A stretch of 64,000 nt of DNA from Heracleum sosnowskyi (GCA_030848705.1 CM061236.1:139863970-139927969), one strand, 5' to 3'. Numbered from the stretch's first letter, positions 21,501-31,828 are shown. Notes: generated by a model from the sequence alone, not told the origin. A program made the numbers and translations.

Positions 21501-23643
21501 TCCTAGCAACCGTCCAACCAACACCACAAAACTGTTAAAGGAACAAATTACTAGTGTCAGTGTAATGGTGAATGATGAGAAAAGATGGGCTGTAAGTATT
21601 TATCTAACTTCTGGCATATCTTATTTCATCACAATGCAGCTATTGCAGAGTCTGCCAGCAAAGGTGTTGTGTGCTTTGAAGGGAAAGATCAGGGCAACTC
21701 AAACACCATTCAATGAAATATTGGATATGCAAATCCAGAACCTGATCATGCAGAAGCTACCTGAAGTCTACTCAAATCCACCATGTGTTTTCTACAGATC
21801 TAAAACTAAGGATGGCACAAGAAGGAACAGCTTCATGAATATTGGTAGCCCATCCAGAATGGAAACCAAGTCAATTCTGAAGGTACTAGATGGAATACTC
21901 AGTTCAAATGCCAATCCAGGAAGAGTTCATGCTGTTCAAGAAATCTACAAAATGCTGGTGTTGAGAGACAAGGCACTGGGAGCTAGAATGAAGGAGCTAA
22001 TCACTAGAGCCAATGCCAAAAGAAATGATCAAGGTGGAAGTTGCTTCTATAACATTCCTCCCCATGATGATGATTATGATGATGATGAAGATGGTGAGGA
22101 TAGAGGTGGTGAAGCTTCTGGAAATGCTGGAAATGCTGGTGGAAGTAATTCTGGGAATACTGGTATTCAATCTCAGAATGAAGGCAATGAAGAAACTCCT
22201 AGCCAGGAAAAGAAAGATGTTGGTGCAACAGATGAAGAGGAGTCAAGAATACTGGAAGCTTTGGAGGCAAGCATTCTTAGATGTGCTATTGACTGCATAA
22301 ATGCTGAAAAAGATGCTGTCACCAAAGGTACTGTCGACAAAGATACTGTCATAGAAGATGCTGTCTTGAAAGATGCTGTCGACAAGGATACTGTCAAGGA
22401 AGGTTCTGTCAAGGATGAAACCAAGGCTACTGTCAAGTCCAAAAGACTGAAAGCTAAAGCTAAGGCATGGTTTACTAGACAGAAACCAACAGGGAAGCAC
22501 AAGTACTCAGGAAAGGAAAAGGCCACTGGATTTGGCAGGAATCTCAAAAAGCCAATTCAATCAATTCCTCCCAACAGTCTTAAGATTCAACAAATGCAAT
22601 CAAGAGAAATCAAGAGCGTTGAGGTTAAGCTGGATGCAAATCAAGAGGCCACTGAGTACATTCTGTGGTGGGCAGAATCAAGGTCAGCCAAGATTGACAA
22701 GGACTTCAATCTGGTAGCCACATCAACCAAGAAAAGTGAATCAATCATAGATAAAAGAAGAATTGATTTCTTCTACCTGGAGAGAATGGTAGAGTTGCTG
22801 GAGAGCTATGATGATGTTTCAAAGGCTGTCATGGAACATGTTCTAAAATATCAGGCAGATAGGGATGCTGAATTTTATCAGAAATTTGGCTATAACTTTG
22901 CAGATTTTGATGATGCTGATATTCTTACTGATCTCCCAGCCTCTCCTATACCATACCACTGGTACTATGAGTTTGATGACTTACCCACAGAAGAAGGGCA
23001 AACCCAACCAACTCAGGAAGGGGAACCCAAGCCAAGCAAACAACCTGAATCTTCTGAATATGCTCAAACTCAGTCAGAACTTGATAAGAAGGAAGCTGAA
23101 TTACTGGAAAAACACAAGGCCTCTAACAAGGCAGAAAGTGAAGCTCCAAATTATCAACCATATATGCTGGAAAATCCCCTAAGAGTCAAGTTCCTAAAAG
23201 AAGAAATCTATGTTTGCAGCTTGCATAAGCTTAAAACATCCACTCTGAAGGATTTACAGTATATGGTAGCTGGTTCAATTCATCCCTTGGAACAGATTTG
23301 TTCTGATGAGATAGAGAAGTTATTGGAAGGGAGAAAAGGAGAAGACTCAAAACTGGACAAGCAAAGAAGGAAGTCTCTCAATGCTTATCCTGGAAGTAGA
23401 TTCAAGCTCATTAATAAAGAACTTCATTTCAGAACCTATCCATATGATATAGAGCAATGGCTGAATCTCAGGGATGCTAGTTCTCTCTTATCCCCTTCCA
23501 TAAAGAAGATCATTGATGAAGTAGAGGATGATGCAGTGTCTGCTGCTGAAATCTCTCTTGTAGAAAGTCTAAGAGGCTGCTTGGCAGAAGCTCTCAAAAG
23601 AGAGGATGTAGCAAGACAGAAGAGGAAATCTCAAGCTAAGTAA
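18583..23643 (+). CDS. Giant additional ORF (1686 aa) of the Copia element
   Basis: An unbroken 5.06-kb ORF in sense orientation between pol and the 3' LTR. Residues 1 to about 265 form a compact region (FWRTAVALTVGENPAI, INTALGITLEEG, STGWNGIPSYIKKL) resembling domains annotated as plant transposon protein in other retroelement ORFs. About 270-740 is Ser/Thr/Pro-rich and includes a DA/TV repeat at about 541-615. About 750-800 is a likely coiled coil. A second ordered region spans about 880-1140. Then follow an acidic Asp/Gly stretch, a second repeat (KDAVDKDTV type, about 1242-1285), a basic segment, and a charged C-terminal region ending KRKSQAK. No signal peptide or obvious membrane segment is seen, so an envelope role is not supported. 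It is intact while gag-pol is broken. Function unknown; nucleic-acid binding is a guess from the basic and coiled-coil parts. Confidence 0.85.
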   Translation: MAPKQSLSQTNFAGIFSPNDAGEGFKGLVFFLNKSYLRSAITSTPHLDLDKLEEFWRTAVALTVGENPAIQFEINVQQYILTAEVINTALGITLEEGQNFAPLANDDTLKKLFLKIGYAGPILEEGTTKWYPSGEMDRKYLRKEWSMIFDAMVKVFSTKSTGWNGIPSYIKKLTHSLVHGYKVNVGALLMAQLKAAIGKKVSHYPRFLMMCINSFCDFNNDAPHLEVCSVLKKNTHTLLSSQDLNAHIPLCFTQHMVDQVSNLDYPLPTGYDSFSLEDEAELDPNSVNPHSTPYTQPRLSRLPKAQREALQESRKRSLEADVGGSSVSQEGDTAPSAANKEGSHTEPTVVPPEPRKKRARRTKTTVSHPAVSQKTVEETREINSSLDVPSQQGASIEIGLSPKAPCTESAQTHGSQPEIPPLEDTHSELGHSEDFSTPIDGSHVSSVNQPPLSTTLSPSSFPTHSFVSSPQPREGDSPNPSGFDHPSPIMDEPPSSGPQEPISQSEMDTTPPNTELGQSGILSENETANTLSDLQGASYLQEDAVTASVAVKDTGDATTLDTATVKGGEKDTVTTEPTVTPPPKDAVMPEPAVQTPTDSTIPTQDAVQPSQPNFDAVLVEDASDDDLPLANLLKVHSKSSPSMHVSTAHTHASRLSEGVQKKREIKEKRGEHKNERQPNELAKGEGLEHVQRDIEGAHTIQALGLESQTVRGDEITQKHPESVRTPIASKPLSFPSPPRRLRSGGPSATFGNRIAALEGQCVTLDSKLDSLSQLVVDGFAATQLSIQFLTDLVAANSTKGEKVARSESLPIQESGGTQGEPVAVKTRGGAKRKAMSKGEQVKPSSAKPQDKAEKPVEVEMDGERVLMSKETQDALQRRPASRHPILPPVVIREPTQETQETALQKKWREMEEQNKLGKGKGKLPESIHGGIIWTNGTDFDQEEANVLMVDYRESTLHNHDSKFSSLVEEAMNAPSNRPTNTTKLLKEQITSVSVMVNDEKRWAVSIYLTSGISYFITMQLLQSLPAKVLCALKGKIRATQTPFNEILDMQIQNLIMQKLPEVYSNPPCVFYRSKTKDGTRRNSFMNIGSPSRMETKSILKVLDGILSSNANPGRVHAVQEIYKMLVLRDKALGARMKELITRANAKRNDQGGSCFYNIPPHDDDYDDDEDGEDRGGEASGNAGNAGGSNSGNTGIQSQNEGNEETPSQEKKDVGATDEEESRILEALEASILRCAIDCINAEKDAVTKGTVDKDTVIEDAVLKDAVDKDTVKEGSVKDETKATVKSKRLKAKAKAWFTRQKPTGKHKYSGKEKATGFGRNLKKPIQSIPPNSLKIQQMQSREIKSVEVKLDANQEATEYILWWAESRSAKIDKDFNLVATSTKKSESIIDKRRIDFFYLERMVELLESYDDVSKAVMEHVLKYQADRDAEFYQKFGYNFADFDDADILTDLPASPIPYHWYYEFDDLPTEEGQTQPTQEGEPKPSKQPESSEYAQTQSELDKKEAELLEKHKASNKAESEAPNYQPYMLENPLRVKFLKEEIYVCSLHKLKTSTLKDLQYMVAGSIHPLEQICSDEIEKLLEGRKGEDSKLDKQRRKSLNAYPGSRFKLINKELHFRTYPYDIEQWLNLRDASSLLSPSIKKIIDEVEDDAVSAAEISLVESLRGCLAEALKREDVARQKRKSQAK

Positions 23644-23732
23644 AAATTCTTGAATTCTGATCTTGTTAGTTAAGTTGTCAGCACATATTGTAAATTTGCT
23701 GTTATTTTCCATAAAAACAAATTGGGGGAGAT
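23644..23732 (+). other. 3' untranslated segment and polypurine tract
   Basis: Short non-coding stretch after the large ORF ending in AATTGGGGGAGAT (23720-23732), the polypurine primer for plus-strand synthesis, directly abutting the 3' LTR. Confidence 0.9.
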
Positions 23733-24792
23733 TGTTGGGATTTATGGGTGATAGCATAGAAACAACTTAACTTTGATTGTACTTAATTTTTTAAATTAAG
23801 TAGAACATACTGTCATAGCCAAAGTATGTTCTTGTAATCAGTATGTAATGTTATTCTAGTTGTATTGTTTGAAAGAAGTTCACTTATGTGTTCAAGCCTC
23901 AAAGAATGCTTTTTGGATGACAACATGAATAAAGGTTACTGTCCTAAAGCTGTGACGGTAAGATTACAAGAAGACAGAATGTTGCAAGTCACGACAGCAT
24001 ATTCACTCTGACAGCAACATTGGCGGAAGACTACGCGACAGCAACTATTGCCCTCGACAGCAAGTTTGGGATCCTCGACAACACTCTATGCGGGGAACTC
24101 ATACTGTCACCAAAAGATCATTCCTGTGACAGCAAGCTTTGCGGCAAAAGTAACTGTCTCAATAAAGATCCTTATGCTAGGTATCTTTCTCAGTCAAATC
24201 CCGTGACAGTTTAAATGTTCAAGAAACAGGCGTGATGCAGTATCCCTAAGCTGCACCAAGTCTGCAAGACTACGACAGAAGCTTCAAGCACTGCAAAACA
24301 AAAGCGAATCAATTCAAGAGCAAGGTCAAGTCTTTATCTGCTGAATTGGTTTAGCTGGAAATGGAATGAATCTAGGTTGCTTTCTTTGTAATGTATATCT
24401 GACATGTTAGCAATTTAGGAAAGTCACATGGGTAAGACAATCTGTAAGAAACTGCCACTTGACAGTGACAGCAGCTTCACAAACCCGTGACTGATAGTGA
24501 TAGGGTTAGTCTTATACCTACTATCAACTCATTCTAGAATTGTAACGAAGACAAGTAAGTGTCTTTGAAGAAAACCCGAAGCTCGAGAATTCTTTCTTGA
24601 GGTTGTAGCAACACTTTGCAAAATAAATAAAACATTTATTTTGTGAATCTTGTTCTTACTAAATACTGTTCGTGATTGCATATATTGCTGATAACGTTTA
24701 ATCTTGATTTTAGTTGTTGAAATTTAGATTGAATTTTATCAGTATTGCATTCATCCCCCCCCCCCCCCTTCTACAATACACAAGGACTAACA
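23733..24792 (+). repeat. 3' LTR of the 16.5-kb Copia element (1060 bp)
   Basis: Partner of 8317-9369. Four substitutions were noticed (in GTTTGAAAGAAG, TGTGACGGTAAG, CTCGACAACACT and CTTCTACAAT), plus a C run of 14 instead of 7, which accounts for the whole 7-bp length difference. The 5-bp duplication ATAGA follows at 24793. Confidence 0.95.
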
Positions 24793-24797
24793 ATAGA

Positions 24798-26631
24798 TAT
24801 ATTATTAATATAAAGTTGATCGTTGGTTTTAACCCATGATCAATAAAATTGTTTATTAAATATCTTTTGTTTATTAAATTGTTTATTAAAATTGTTTCCA
24901 TATTTAATTACTCATGCTTCGCACACGGTGACGTTTTATCCTTTTAATTTTAGTAATTATCTTTGATAATATTTAATTTACTTATCTTTCAACCTTCTTA
25001 TCGCAGTCCTATACCTTAAAAGAATCCATGTGTGTAAAAGATGAGGATTAATTAAAAATAAAAAACATGATTTCAAAGATATCAAAAAAATTTAACCGAA
25101 CTTTATAAAATCTCCGAGAATAATACTTCACCACTTAATTTGACTAATTTTGTAAGACTTGCATCAATCATGACCTAATTCATTTCTTTGTTTAGAAACC
25201 TAAAACTAACATATATACGCGTTAGTATTTCGTATGATCACAATGACAATATCCCGAGAATGGAAACAAAAAACATACCTAGCATGAGAATAGAACATGA
25301 GGTATTATGTCTAAAATTATGTTCAAGTAGTTTTTAATAGTTGGTTTTGTCAATCCAAGTAGAGTCATACCCATACCAGTTAATCTTGTGAAACCTAGAC
25401 ATTAACTAATAATCTAGTGATTTACTACCTAAGATAGAAACTATGTGTTATATTTTTTTTACAAACATCCATGGCACATGATCTAGAAACATCAATCCAT
25501 GGCTAGAGCTAAATACTCATATTTTTACCATTTGTCCAAGAATTTAACACACTGATGAGGTGAAAAATTGTGTTAGCAAAAAATGATAGTGTGTCACACG
25601 ATTCTTAAAATGTTAAAGTTTAAAAATTGATGTTCATTTCACATTATTCTTAAAATGTCAAAATCAAGAATATTATAACGTATACATTAGAAACAACTGA
25701 GTGCATATTTAAATATAGATTTAGATAATCGCCAACTCTTATTAAAGATCAATTGGCTATCAAATATGTATCATCTTTTCTTTGCAATTTCCTATTGTCG
25801 CTAGCTGATTTACCCTTGTATTCAGTCATTTTGAAGGTATTAGAGAAGTTTATATTACATGCCAAGTAGACCAATAACAGGAGAGAATGGTCATTGTTTT
25901 GCTCAGAGTTCTCTAAGATAAAACAGAAATAAATAGAACTTAGTGGCACTAATATTTGAATGTCTAGTGCTCATCACTTGTTCGAAGTTTATATTAGTAT
26001 TTTTCTGTACTAATAAAATTCTGACCTACATCTAAACATATCATGCTTTAGTATGAAACTGTTAGGTTTGAACTACCAACTATTTTGTTGGCATATATTA
26101 TTTGGTTGAACACCTGTTAAGACTTCCATTCAAAACTCAGGTGACAAAGATATATTACAATTATATGAATCTCTATACATATTGAAACAATCATAAATTT
26201 ACATAAAACTTGTATAGACATGTGGTATTATATGCTGAGATATTCCTATTAGTTTGAAATTCAAAATATAAACATAAAGAAATATAGTATACAACAGACA
26301 TATCAAACACATGTATTAATATCCAAAAACAACACACTGATATAAAAAGAGGGAGAATCAATAACATAAAACAACCAAATCGTCAGTAAATTATATATCT
26401 CCGTTTAAATAATTATAATTTAAATAATTATATATATGTACCTGGATTAATGATTTAATCCCTTTTTGTGAACTGATTTAAGCTTCTTCTTCTTTATCAT
26501 CATCGTCATCATCATCATCTGCATAAGCTAATATATGTACAGGAGAGAGAAACATAAACAATTAAAACAAACATCAATAGTGAAATCAACAGAAAGAAAA
26601 AAGATAGAATAACCGGAAAAAATGAGATACC
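24798..26631. other. AT-rich Helitron interior without recognisable gene
   Basis: Sequence to the right of the Copia insertion, colinear with the Helitron left of it. GCTTCGCACACGG at about 24917-24929 is a degenerate copy of the Helitron terminal hairpin at 3180-3196. On the minus strand, 26522-26478 reads as a run of Asp/Glu codons ending in a stop (DDDDKEEEA type), which could be the last exon of something or a simple-sequence artefact. Nothing else is supported. Confidence 0.35.
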
Positions 26632-27750
26632 GAATTCATATACGTTTGATATAAGATTTTGTAATTAAGAAATATAATCATTTGAATTTGAAAATAGATA
26701 ACACCATTCATGTCATGATTTGTGGGATTGTTAAAAATTTTGAATTAGAAGTTTAATTGTGAGTGTATATAGCAAGATTTGTGGGATTATGTTGGATGAG
26801 TATAGCCTGTACGTTAAAACAATCAAATCACAACTGGATCCTTAATTAACCCATATTACAATGAAAAATAGTGTATATTAGGAAGCTGTGTTACATGTTG
26901 AAAGTCCGTTAACCCGCTTAGACATGGGAATCATAAAACAAAATACCATATATGCATATTCAAATCTTGAAAATCCCACAATTTTAGCTAATTTTCAAAT
27001 CAAATTGATTACATGGATATGCTGATTATCATACAGGTCTTGCCATTGATCTTATCCTTTTTCAAAATTCAAATCTATGATTTTTGGTCATCTTCTTTTT
27101 TATTTACTCTCTAAGAATATTTATTGAATATCAATTCTCTTCCTCTTTATCGTGTTTTTACTTTTATTCTACGGAACAATTCATGTTTTGTGTATGTATA
27201 TCATGTTTATATATCTTTATATATGTGTGTGATATTTATTGTGCATGTATAAGTATATAGAGGGACCTGATTAACAAATAACACGTTATATTAACACACA
27301 ATATGTTTCGTAAATAAAAGTAAACATGAGATACAGGAGAGGAAGAATGAGAAAAGAGAGAATTGCCGAAGAAAATAAGATATTGAATTCATATACGTTT
27401 GATATAAGATTTTGTAATCAACAAAAATAATCATCTGAATGTTGAAATAGATATCACCATTCATGGCATGATTTGTGGGAGAAATATAATCATTTAAATT
27501 TTGAAAATAGATAACACCATTCATGGCATGATTTGTGGGATTGTTAAAATTTTTGAATAGAGAATTTAATTTTGTGTGTGTATATCGCAAAATTTGTGGG
27601 ATAATGTTGTTAAATGAGTATAGCTTGTATGTTAAAACAATCGGATTACAACTGGATCCTTAATTAACCCATATTACAATTAAAAATAACATATATTAGG
27701 AAGCTGGGTTATATGTGGATAGTCCGTTAACCCGTTTAGACATTGGAATT
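26632..27750. repeat. Diverged direct duplication (about 300-365 bp) with 450-bp spacer
   Basis: 26632-26931 and 27385-27750 share long stretches (GAATTCATATACGTTTGATA, ACTGGATCCTTAATTAACCC, AGTCCGTTAACCCG) in the same orientation, offset by about 753 bp at their start. The second copy has an extra internal duplication of about 60 bp (CATGATTTGTGGGA appears twice). Probably a local duplication in the Helitron 5' part. Confidence 0.7.
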
Positions 27751-27997
27751 TACCAAAACAACCCTATTTTAGGGACAAAAGTGGAATTTCCACTATATTC
27801 TTCACTAGCAGGAATTTAGTTTTATGATATTTAAAAATAACCATAATCCAACCAACTTAGTAACGGATACTCTGTTGGTAATATTAACAACCAAATGCCA
27901 ACAAAATTTTCATTATTAAATTTAGTAACAAATTCCTAAGGGATAATTTATTGGTATTATTAGTAACCAAAATATCAATGAGATTATTGTTATTAAA

Positions 27998-28360
27998 CAC
28001 TACAAGAAAAATGGCTAAATTCCACTACCAAAAATTAGTGAAATTTAACTATAAGCAACCATATTCGGTCGATTTTAGTATAAAACGTGACAAAATTGAA
28101 TTAACAATCACATACGTAAATTTTCAAAATATTGTATTATCTCTTTCTTTACATTGAGCCAAAAATACAAAGAATTAATTTTTTTACAAAGTTACAACAA
28201 TACATTAAAGATCTTAGTCCTCCCATTCTTGTTAATAAGACGAGCTTTCTTAATATTGAGGGTGGCGGTCGGCTCTCTTATGTCCTGATCTTCTTCTTCT
28301 TCTGGACAACATCATTGTCTTCTCCGACATGTTTTTCTTCTATTGAAATCATTTTATAAA
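27998..28360 (+). mobile_element. Second CACTA-type terminus
   Basis: CACTACAAGAAAAATGG at 27998 is a canonical plant CACTA end in the same orientation as the one at 2969, preceded by TAACGGAT/GTTGGTA motifs that look like the interior of the first element. It may be a second element nested in or abutting the first. Its right end was not found. Confidence 0.45.
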
Positions 28361-28819
28361 GTTATTGTTAGATATATACATATGTGTATTGGAAGTATCG
28401 AGTAGATCGAACACTTGCGGATGTTTATGTGTTTGTAGATTTATAATTGAGATGATAAGAGGCTGAGAACTGTAAATGAAGAACTGATGGAGATAAAAGT
28501 AGGAAGTGGTGAAGACCGAGGAGTAATGATATTGGGAATAAGAGGCTAAGATATTACAAGAGAGAAATGAGTTATTTGTGCTCAAGGGTTCAGATTTATC
28601 CTCTCCTCCTAATCTAAGGGCTAGTAACGATTACATGATGCCAATCCGTGTGCTATTATCATATCCACTAAAACATTGACACGTGGCTTCACACAAAACC
28701 AATTTGCTTGAAATTACGTAGTAAATTCTAATAAACCATGTATATAGTTGAATTAACATATCATGTATACAACAAATTAATATTTGATGATCAATATTCA
28801 TAATTAAGATTATTAATCA

Positions 28820-29530
28820 CTAGCTTATAATTCGTGTAATGTATATTTTTTTTATAATTGTAATATTATTAATTTTTCAATACTTTTTTTTCAAAATTTT
28901 AAACATTATAATATTTCTATTCTAACAATATAAATATTCATTTTTAGGTATTATATAGGGTTAGATCTTTAATTTTTTGAAGAAATCATTCATCTCTTAG
29001 AATATATAAAATAGTGCTTTATATTAAAATAGTCGGTATTTTGAGTTCGGCTTATGTAGTTTTATAACTCAAACATCAAAACATATTGGTCCCTGAATTA
29101 AATTTCTTTTTCTATGATATAATCTTCAAACTGTTTTTAGAGTAGTGAGGATCAGACAACCAGATCCCGTGCAATGCATGGATCATTTTTTTCCACTAAA
29201 ATTATATTAAATCATTTATTCGTGATATTTTTGGGAAAAAAAGAGTTTTAGTATGAAAATATAGAAAAAGTAACATGTTTTTTGTTGAAAAAGGTAATTA
29301 ATCGTGATATATTTGGAAAATAAGAGAATTTTGTTATTAAAATAAAAAACAAATATGTTTTAGATGAAAATGGTAATTATTATAAATAGATAATGTTATT
29401 ATTTAATAATATTTCTTTATAAATAAGTAAGGGTAATTAAGTAAAAACACTTTGCGATGATTGTTAATTGTTGTTTTATTATTTACTTTTTAATATTTTG
29501 TTAATTGTATTTGTTATAAAAATAAGTAGG
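28820..29530 (-). mobile_element. Decayed Helitron remnant(s)
   Basis: Minus strand: a degenerate 3' end ATTATAAGCTAG|T at 28820, and a second at 29160 (GCATTGCACGGGATCTGG|T). Sequence at 29350-29450 is homologous, in reverse, to the Helitron at 56954-57553 (shared TTATTTAATAATATT and ATAAATAAGTAAGG blocks). Boundaries on the right are unclear. Confidence 0.45.
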
Positions 29531-29589
29531 CATGTTAAATAGCTAAACCTTTTAAATAATTAAAAGCATTAAAATAGATTTTTTTTAAA

Positions 29590-31395
29590 ATCGAAACACC
29601 AATTCGGGAGGAAACACTAGTTAGAAGTACAAGTCAAAGTATTAATTGACTCTTAAAATCTCAAACCAAATAAATTTATAATTTTCAAAAAAAATTGAAA
29701 TATCATTAAAATAGATAGATCTTCACATCTGTATGGTTGGATCATCGATAAATATTTTTAAAAAAATTAAAACATCAATTCGGGAGGAAATACTAGTTAG
29801 AAGTACAAGTCAAATTACTAATTAACTCTTAAAATCTCAAACCAAAATAATTTTTTATTTTCCAAATTTTTTGAAATATCATTAAAATAGATAGATCTTC
29901 ATATTCGTACGGTCGGGTCATCGATAAATATTTTTAAAAAAATTGAAACACCAATTCGGAAGAAAACACTAGTTAGAAGAACAAGTCAAAGTACTAACTC
30001 ACTCTTAAAATCCCAAACCAAATAAATTTATAATTTTCAAAAAAATGTGAAATATCATTAAAATAGATAGATATTCACATCCGTACAGTTGGATCGTCGA
30101 TAAATAATTTTTTAAAAATTGAAACACCAATTCGGGAGTAAACACGAGTTAGAAGTACAAGTCAAAGTACTAATTGACTCTTAAAATATCAAAACAAAAA
30201 AATTTATAATTTTCAAAAAAATTTGAAATATCATTAAAATAAATAGATCTTCACATACCTGCGGTTGGATCATCGATAAATAGTTTTTAAAAAATTGAAA
30301 CAGCAATTCGGTAGTAAACACTAGTTAGTAGTACAAGTCAAAACACTAATTGACTCTTAAAATCTCACACCAAATAGCATTAAAATAGATAGATATTCAC
30401 ATACATATAGTTGGATCGTCGATAAATATTTTAAAAAAAACCGAAACACCAATTCGGTAGGGAACACTAGTTAGAAGTACACGTCAAAGTACTAATTAAC
30501 TCTTAAAATCTCAAACCAAATAAATTTATTATTTACCAAAAAAATTGGAATATTATTAAAATAGATGGATTTTCAAATCTGTATGGTTGGATCGTCTATA
30601 AATATTTTTAAAAAATCGAAACACCAATTTGGCAGTAAACACTAGTGAGACGTACAAGACAAAGTACTAATTAAATCTTAAAATCTCAAACTAAATAAAT
30701 TTATTATTTTCCAAAAATTTTGAAATATCATTAAAATAGATAGATCTTCACATCTGTACGATTGGATCATTGATAAATATTTTTGAAAAAAAAATCTAAA
30801 CACCAATTTGGGATGAACCACTAATTAGAAGTACACGCCAAATTACTAATTGACTCTTAAAATCTCAAATCAAATAAATTTTTATTTTTTAAAAATATTG
30901 AAGTATCATTAAAATAAATAGATCTTCAGATCTGTACGGTTAGATCATCGATAAATATCTTTAAAAAAATCGAAACACCAATTCGGGAGGAAACACTAGT
31001 TAGAAGTACAAGTCAAAGTACTAATTGACTCTTAAAATCTCACACCAAATAAATTTATTATTTTCTAAAAAAATGGAAATAGCATTAATATAGATAGATC
31101 TTCACATCCGTATAGTTGGATCGTCGATAAATACTTTTAAAAAAATCGAAACACCAATTCGGGAGGAAACACTAGTTAGAGGTATAAGTCAAAGTACTAA
31201 TTGACTCTTAAAATCTCAAACCAAATAAATTTATTATTTTTCAAAAATATTGAAATATCATTAAAATAATAGTTTCACATCCGTACGGTTGAATCGTTGA
31301 TAAATATTTTTAAAAAAAATCTAAACATCAATCTGAGATGAAATACTTGTTAAAAGTATAAGTCAAATTACTAGTTGACTGCTAAATTTCAGAAT
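29590..31395. repeat. Tandem array of an approximately 176-bp monomer, 10-11 copies
   Basis: The landmark CACCAATTCGG-type word recurs at 29601, 29777, 29953, 30129, 30305, 30451, 30626, 30805, 30980, 31156 and (degenerate) 31330. Spacing is 174-179 bp, except 146 bp for one copy with an internal deletion. Other shared words per unit are AAACACTAGTTAGAAGTACA, TTGACTCTTAAAATCTCA and TAGATAGATCTTCACAT. Copies differ by scattered point changes, so the array is not brand new. It lies between CACTA-like sequences. Confidence 0.92.
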
Positions 31396-31399
31396 TAAT

Positions 31400-31640
31400 A
31401 TTACCAACGGAATATTAACGGATACAATTTAACCGATGGTAACAGACTACTCACAGAATAAAAGTTGTATCTTCCGTTAGTATGAGATTGACAATTTGTT
31501 ACTAAACATTTATTATATCATTACTATTTCGTAGGCAAAAATCCGTTGACAAACCGTAGGTATTCCATTGACACATTTGGGTGGACATTTTTTGCCCCTA
31601 TTTTACCAACGGAAATATTTCGTTATAAAATATTCTCTAA
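31400..31640. mobile_element. CACTA-like subterminal region
   Basis: Repeated CCAACGGAA, TAACGGATA, CCGTTAGTA and CCGTTGACA words in both orientations, similar to those next to the CACTA ends at 2969 and 27998. No CACTA terminus was found to the right. Likely the far side of a decayed element. Confidence 0.4.
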
Positions 31641-31828
31641 GTCGATTCTACGAAATCAATTTTCTCAGATTTCTTCTTTCTGAATCATAACTACACCTTC
31701 TTGCCTTCTTGCAGATTCTTTGATTCTTGCAGATCTCATATTTGTACTAGCTTGTAGAATATGGTAAAAGGAATTGAGACTCGAACTAAATGTTAATGGA
31801 TATTAATGGATAGAAGAGATGTTATGGA

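Larger units (their letters stand above)
8317..24792 (+). mobile_element. 16.5-kb Copia (SIRE/Maximus-like) LTR retrotransposon with a giant additional ORF
   Basis: Complete at both ends: LTRs at 8317-9369 and 23733-24792 (TG...CA), 5-bp target duplication ATAGA at 8312-8316 and 24793-24797, a tRNA-iMet primer site, and a polypurine tract before the 3' LTR. The order protease-integrase-RT-RNase H marks Copia. By eye the LTRs differ at four bases plus a C-run length (7 versus 14), so insertion was recent. Internal order: gag, pol, small acidic ORF, 1686-codon additional ORF. gag-pol is broken by three in-frame stops and by a nested insertion with deletion, so this copy cannot move alone. The long LTR, additional ORF after pol and PPT type suggest the SIRE lineage, which is an inference. 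Confidence 0.93.
3166..27800 (-). mobile_element. Helitron-like element(s) split by a Copia retrotransposon
   Basis: On the minus strand the left boundary reads as a Helitron 3' terminus: a GC-rich hairpin (CCCGTG-TGCGAAG-CACGGG, near 3178-3196), a short spacer and CTAG followed by host T at 3165. The interior carries a dead RPA1-like gene, a cargo common in plant Helitrons. No Rep/helicase ORF is seen, so the element is non-autonomous. The 5' terminus is not certain; CACTA-like sequence resumes by about 27830. A second degenerate copy of the same hairpin lies at about 24905-24935, so two related Helitrons in tandem are possible. The Copia element at 8317-24792 sits inside. Confidence 0.5.

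Noticed and set aside
18583..23643. Envelope-like protein
   Set aside because: No signal peptide, membrane anchor or Cys pattern is visible; only its position after pol resembles env-like ORFs.
26478..26522. Acidic C-terminal exon on the minus strand
   Set aside because: Only an Asp/Glu run from a GAT/GAA repeat; no adjoining exons recognised.
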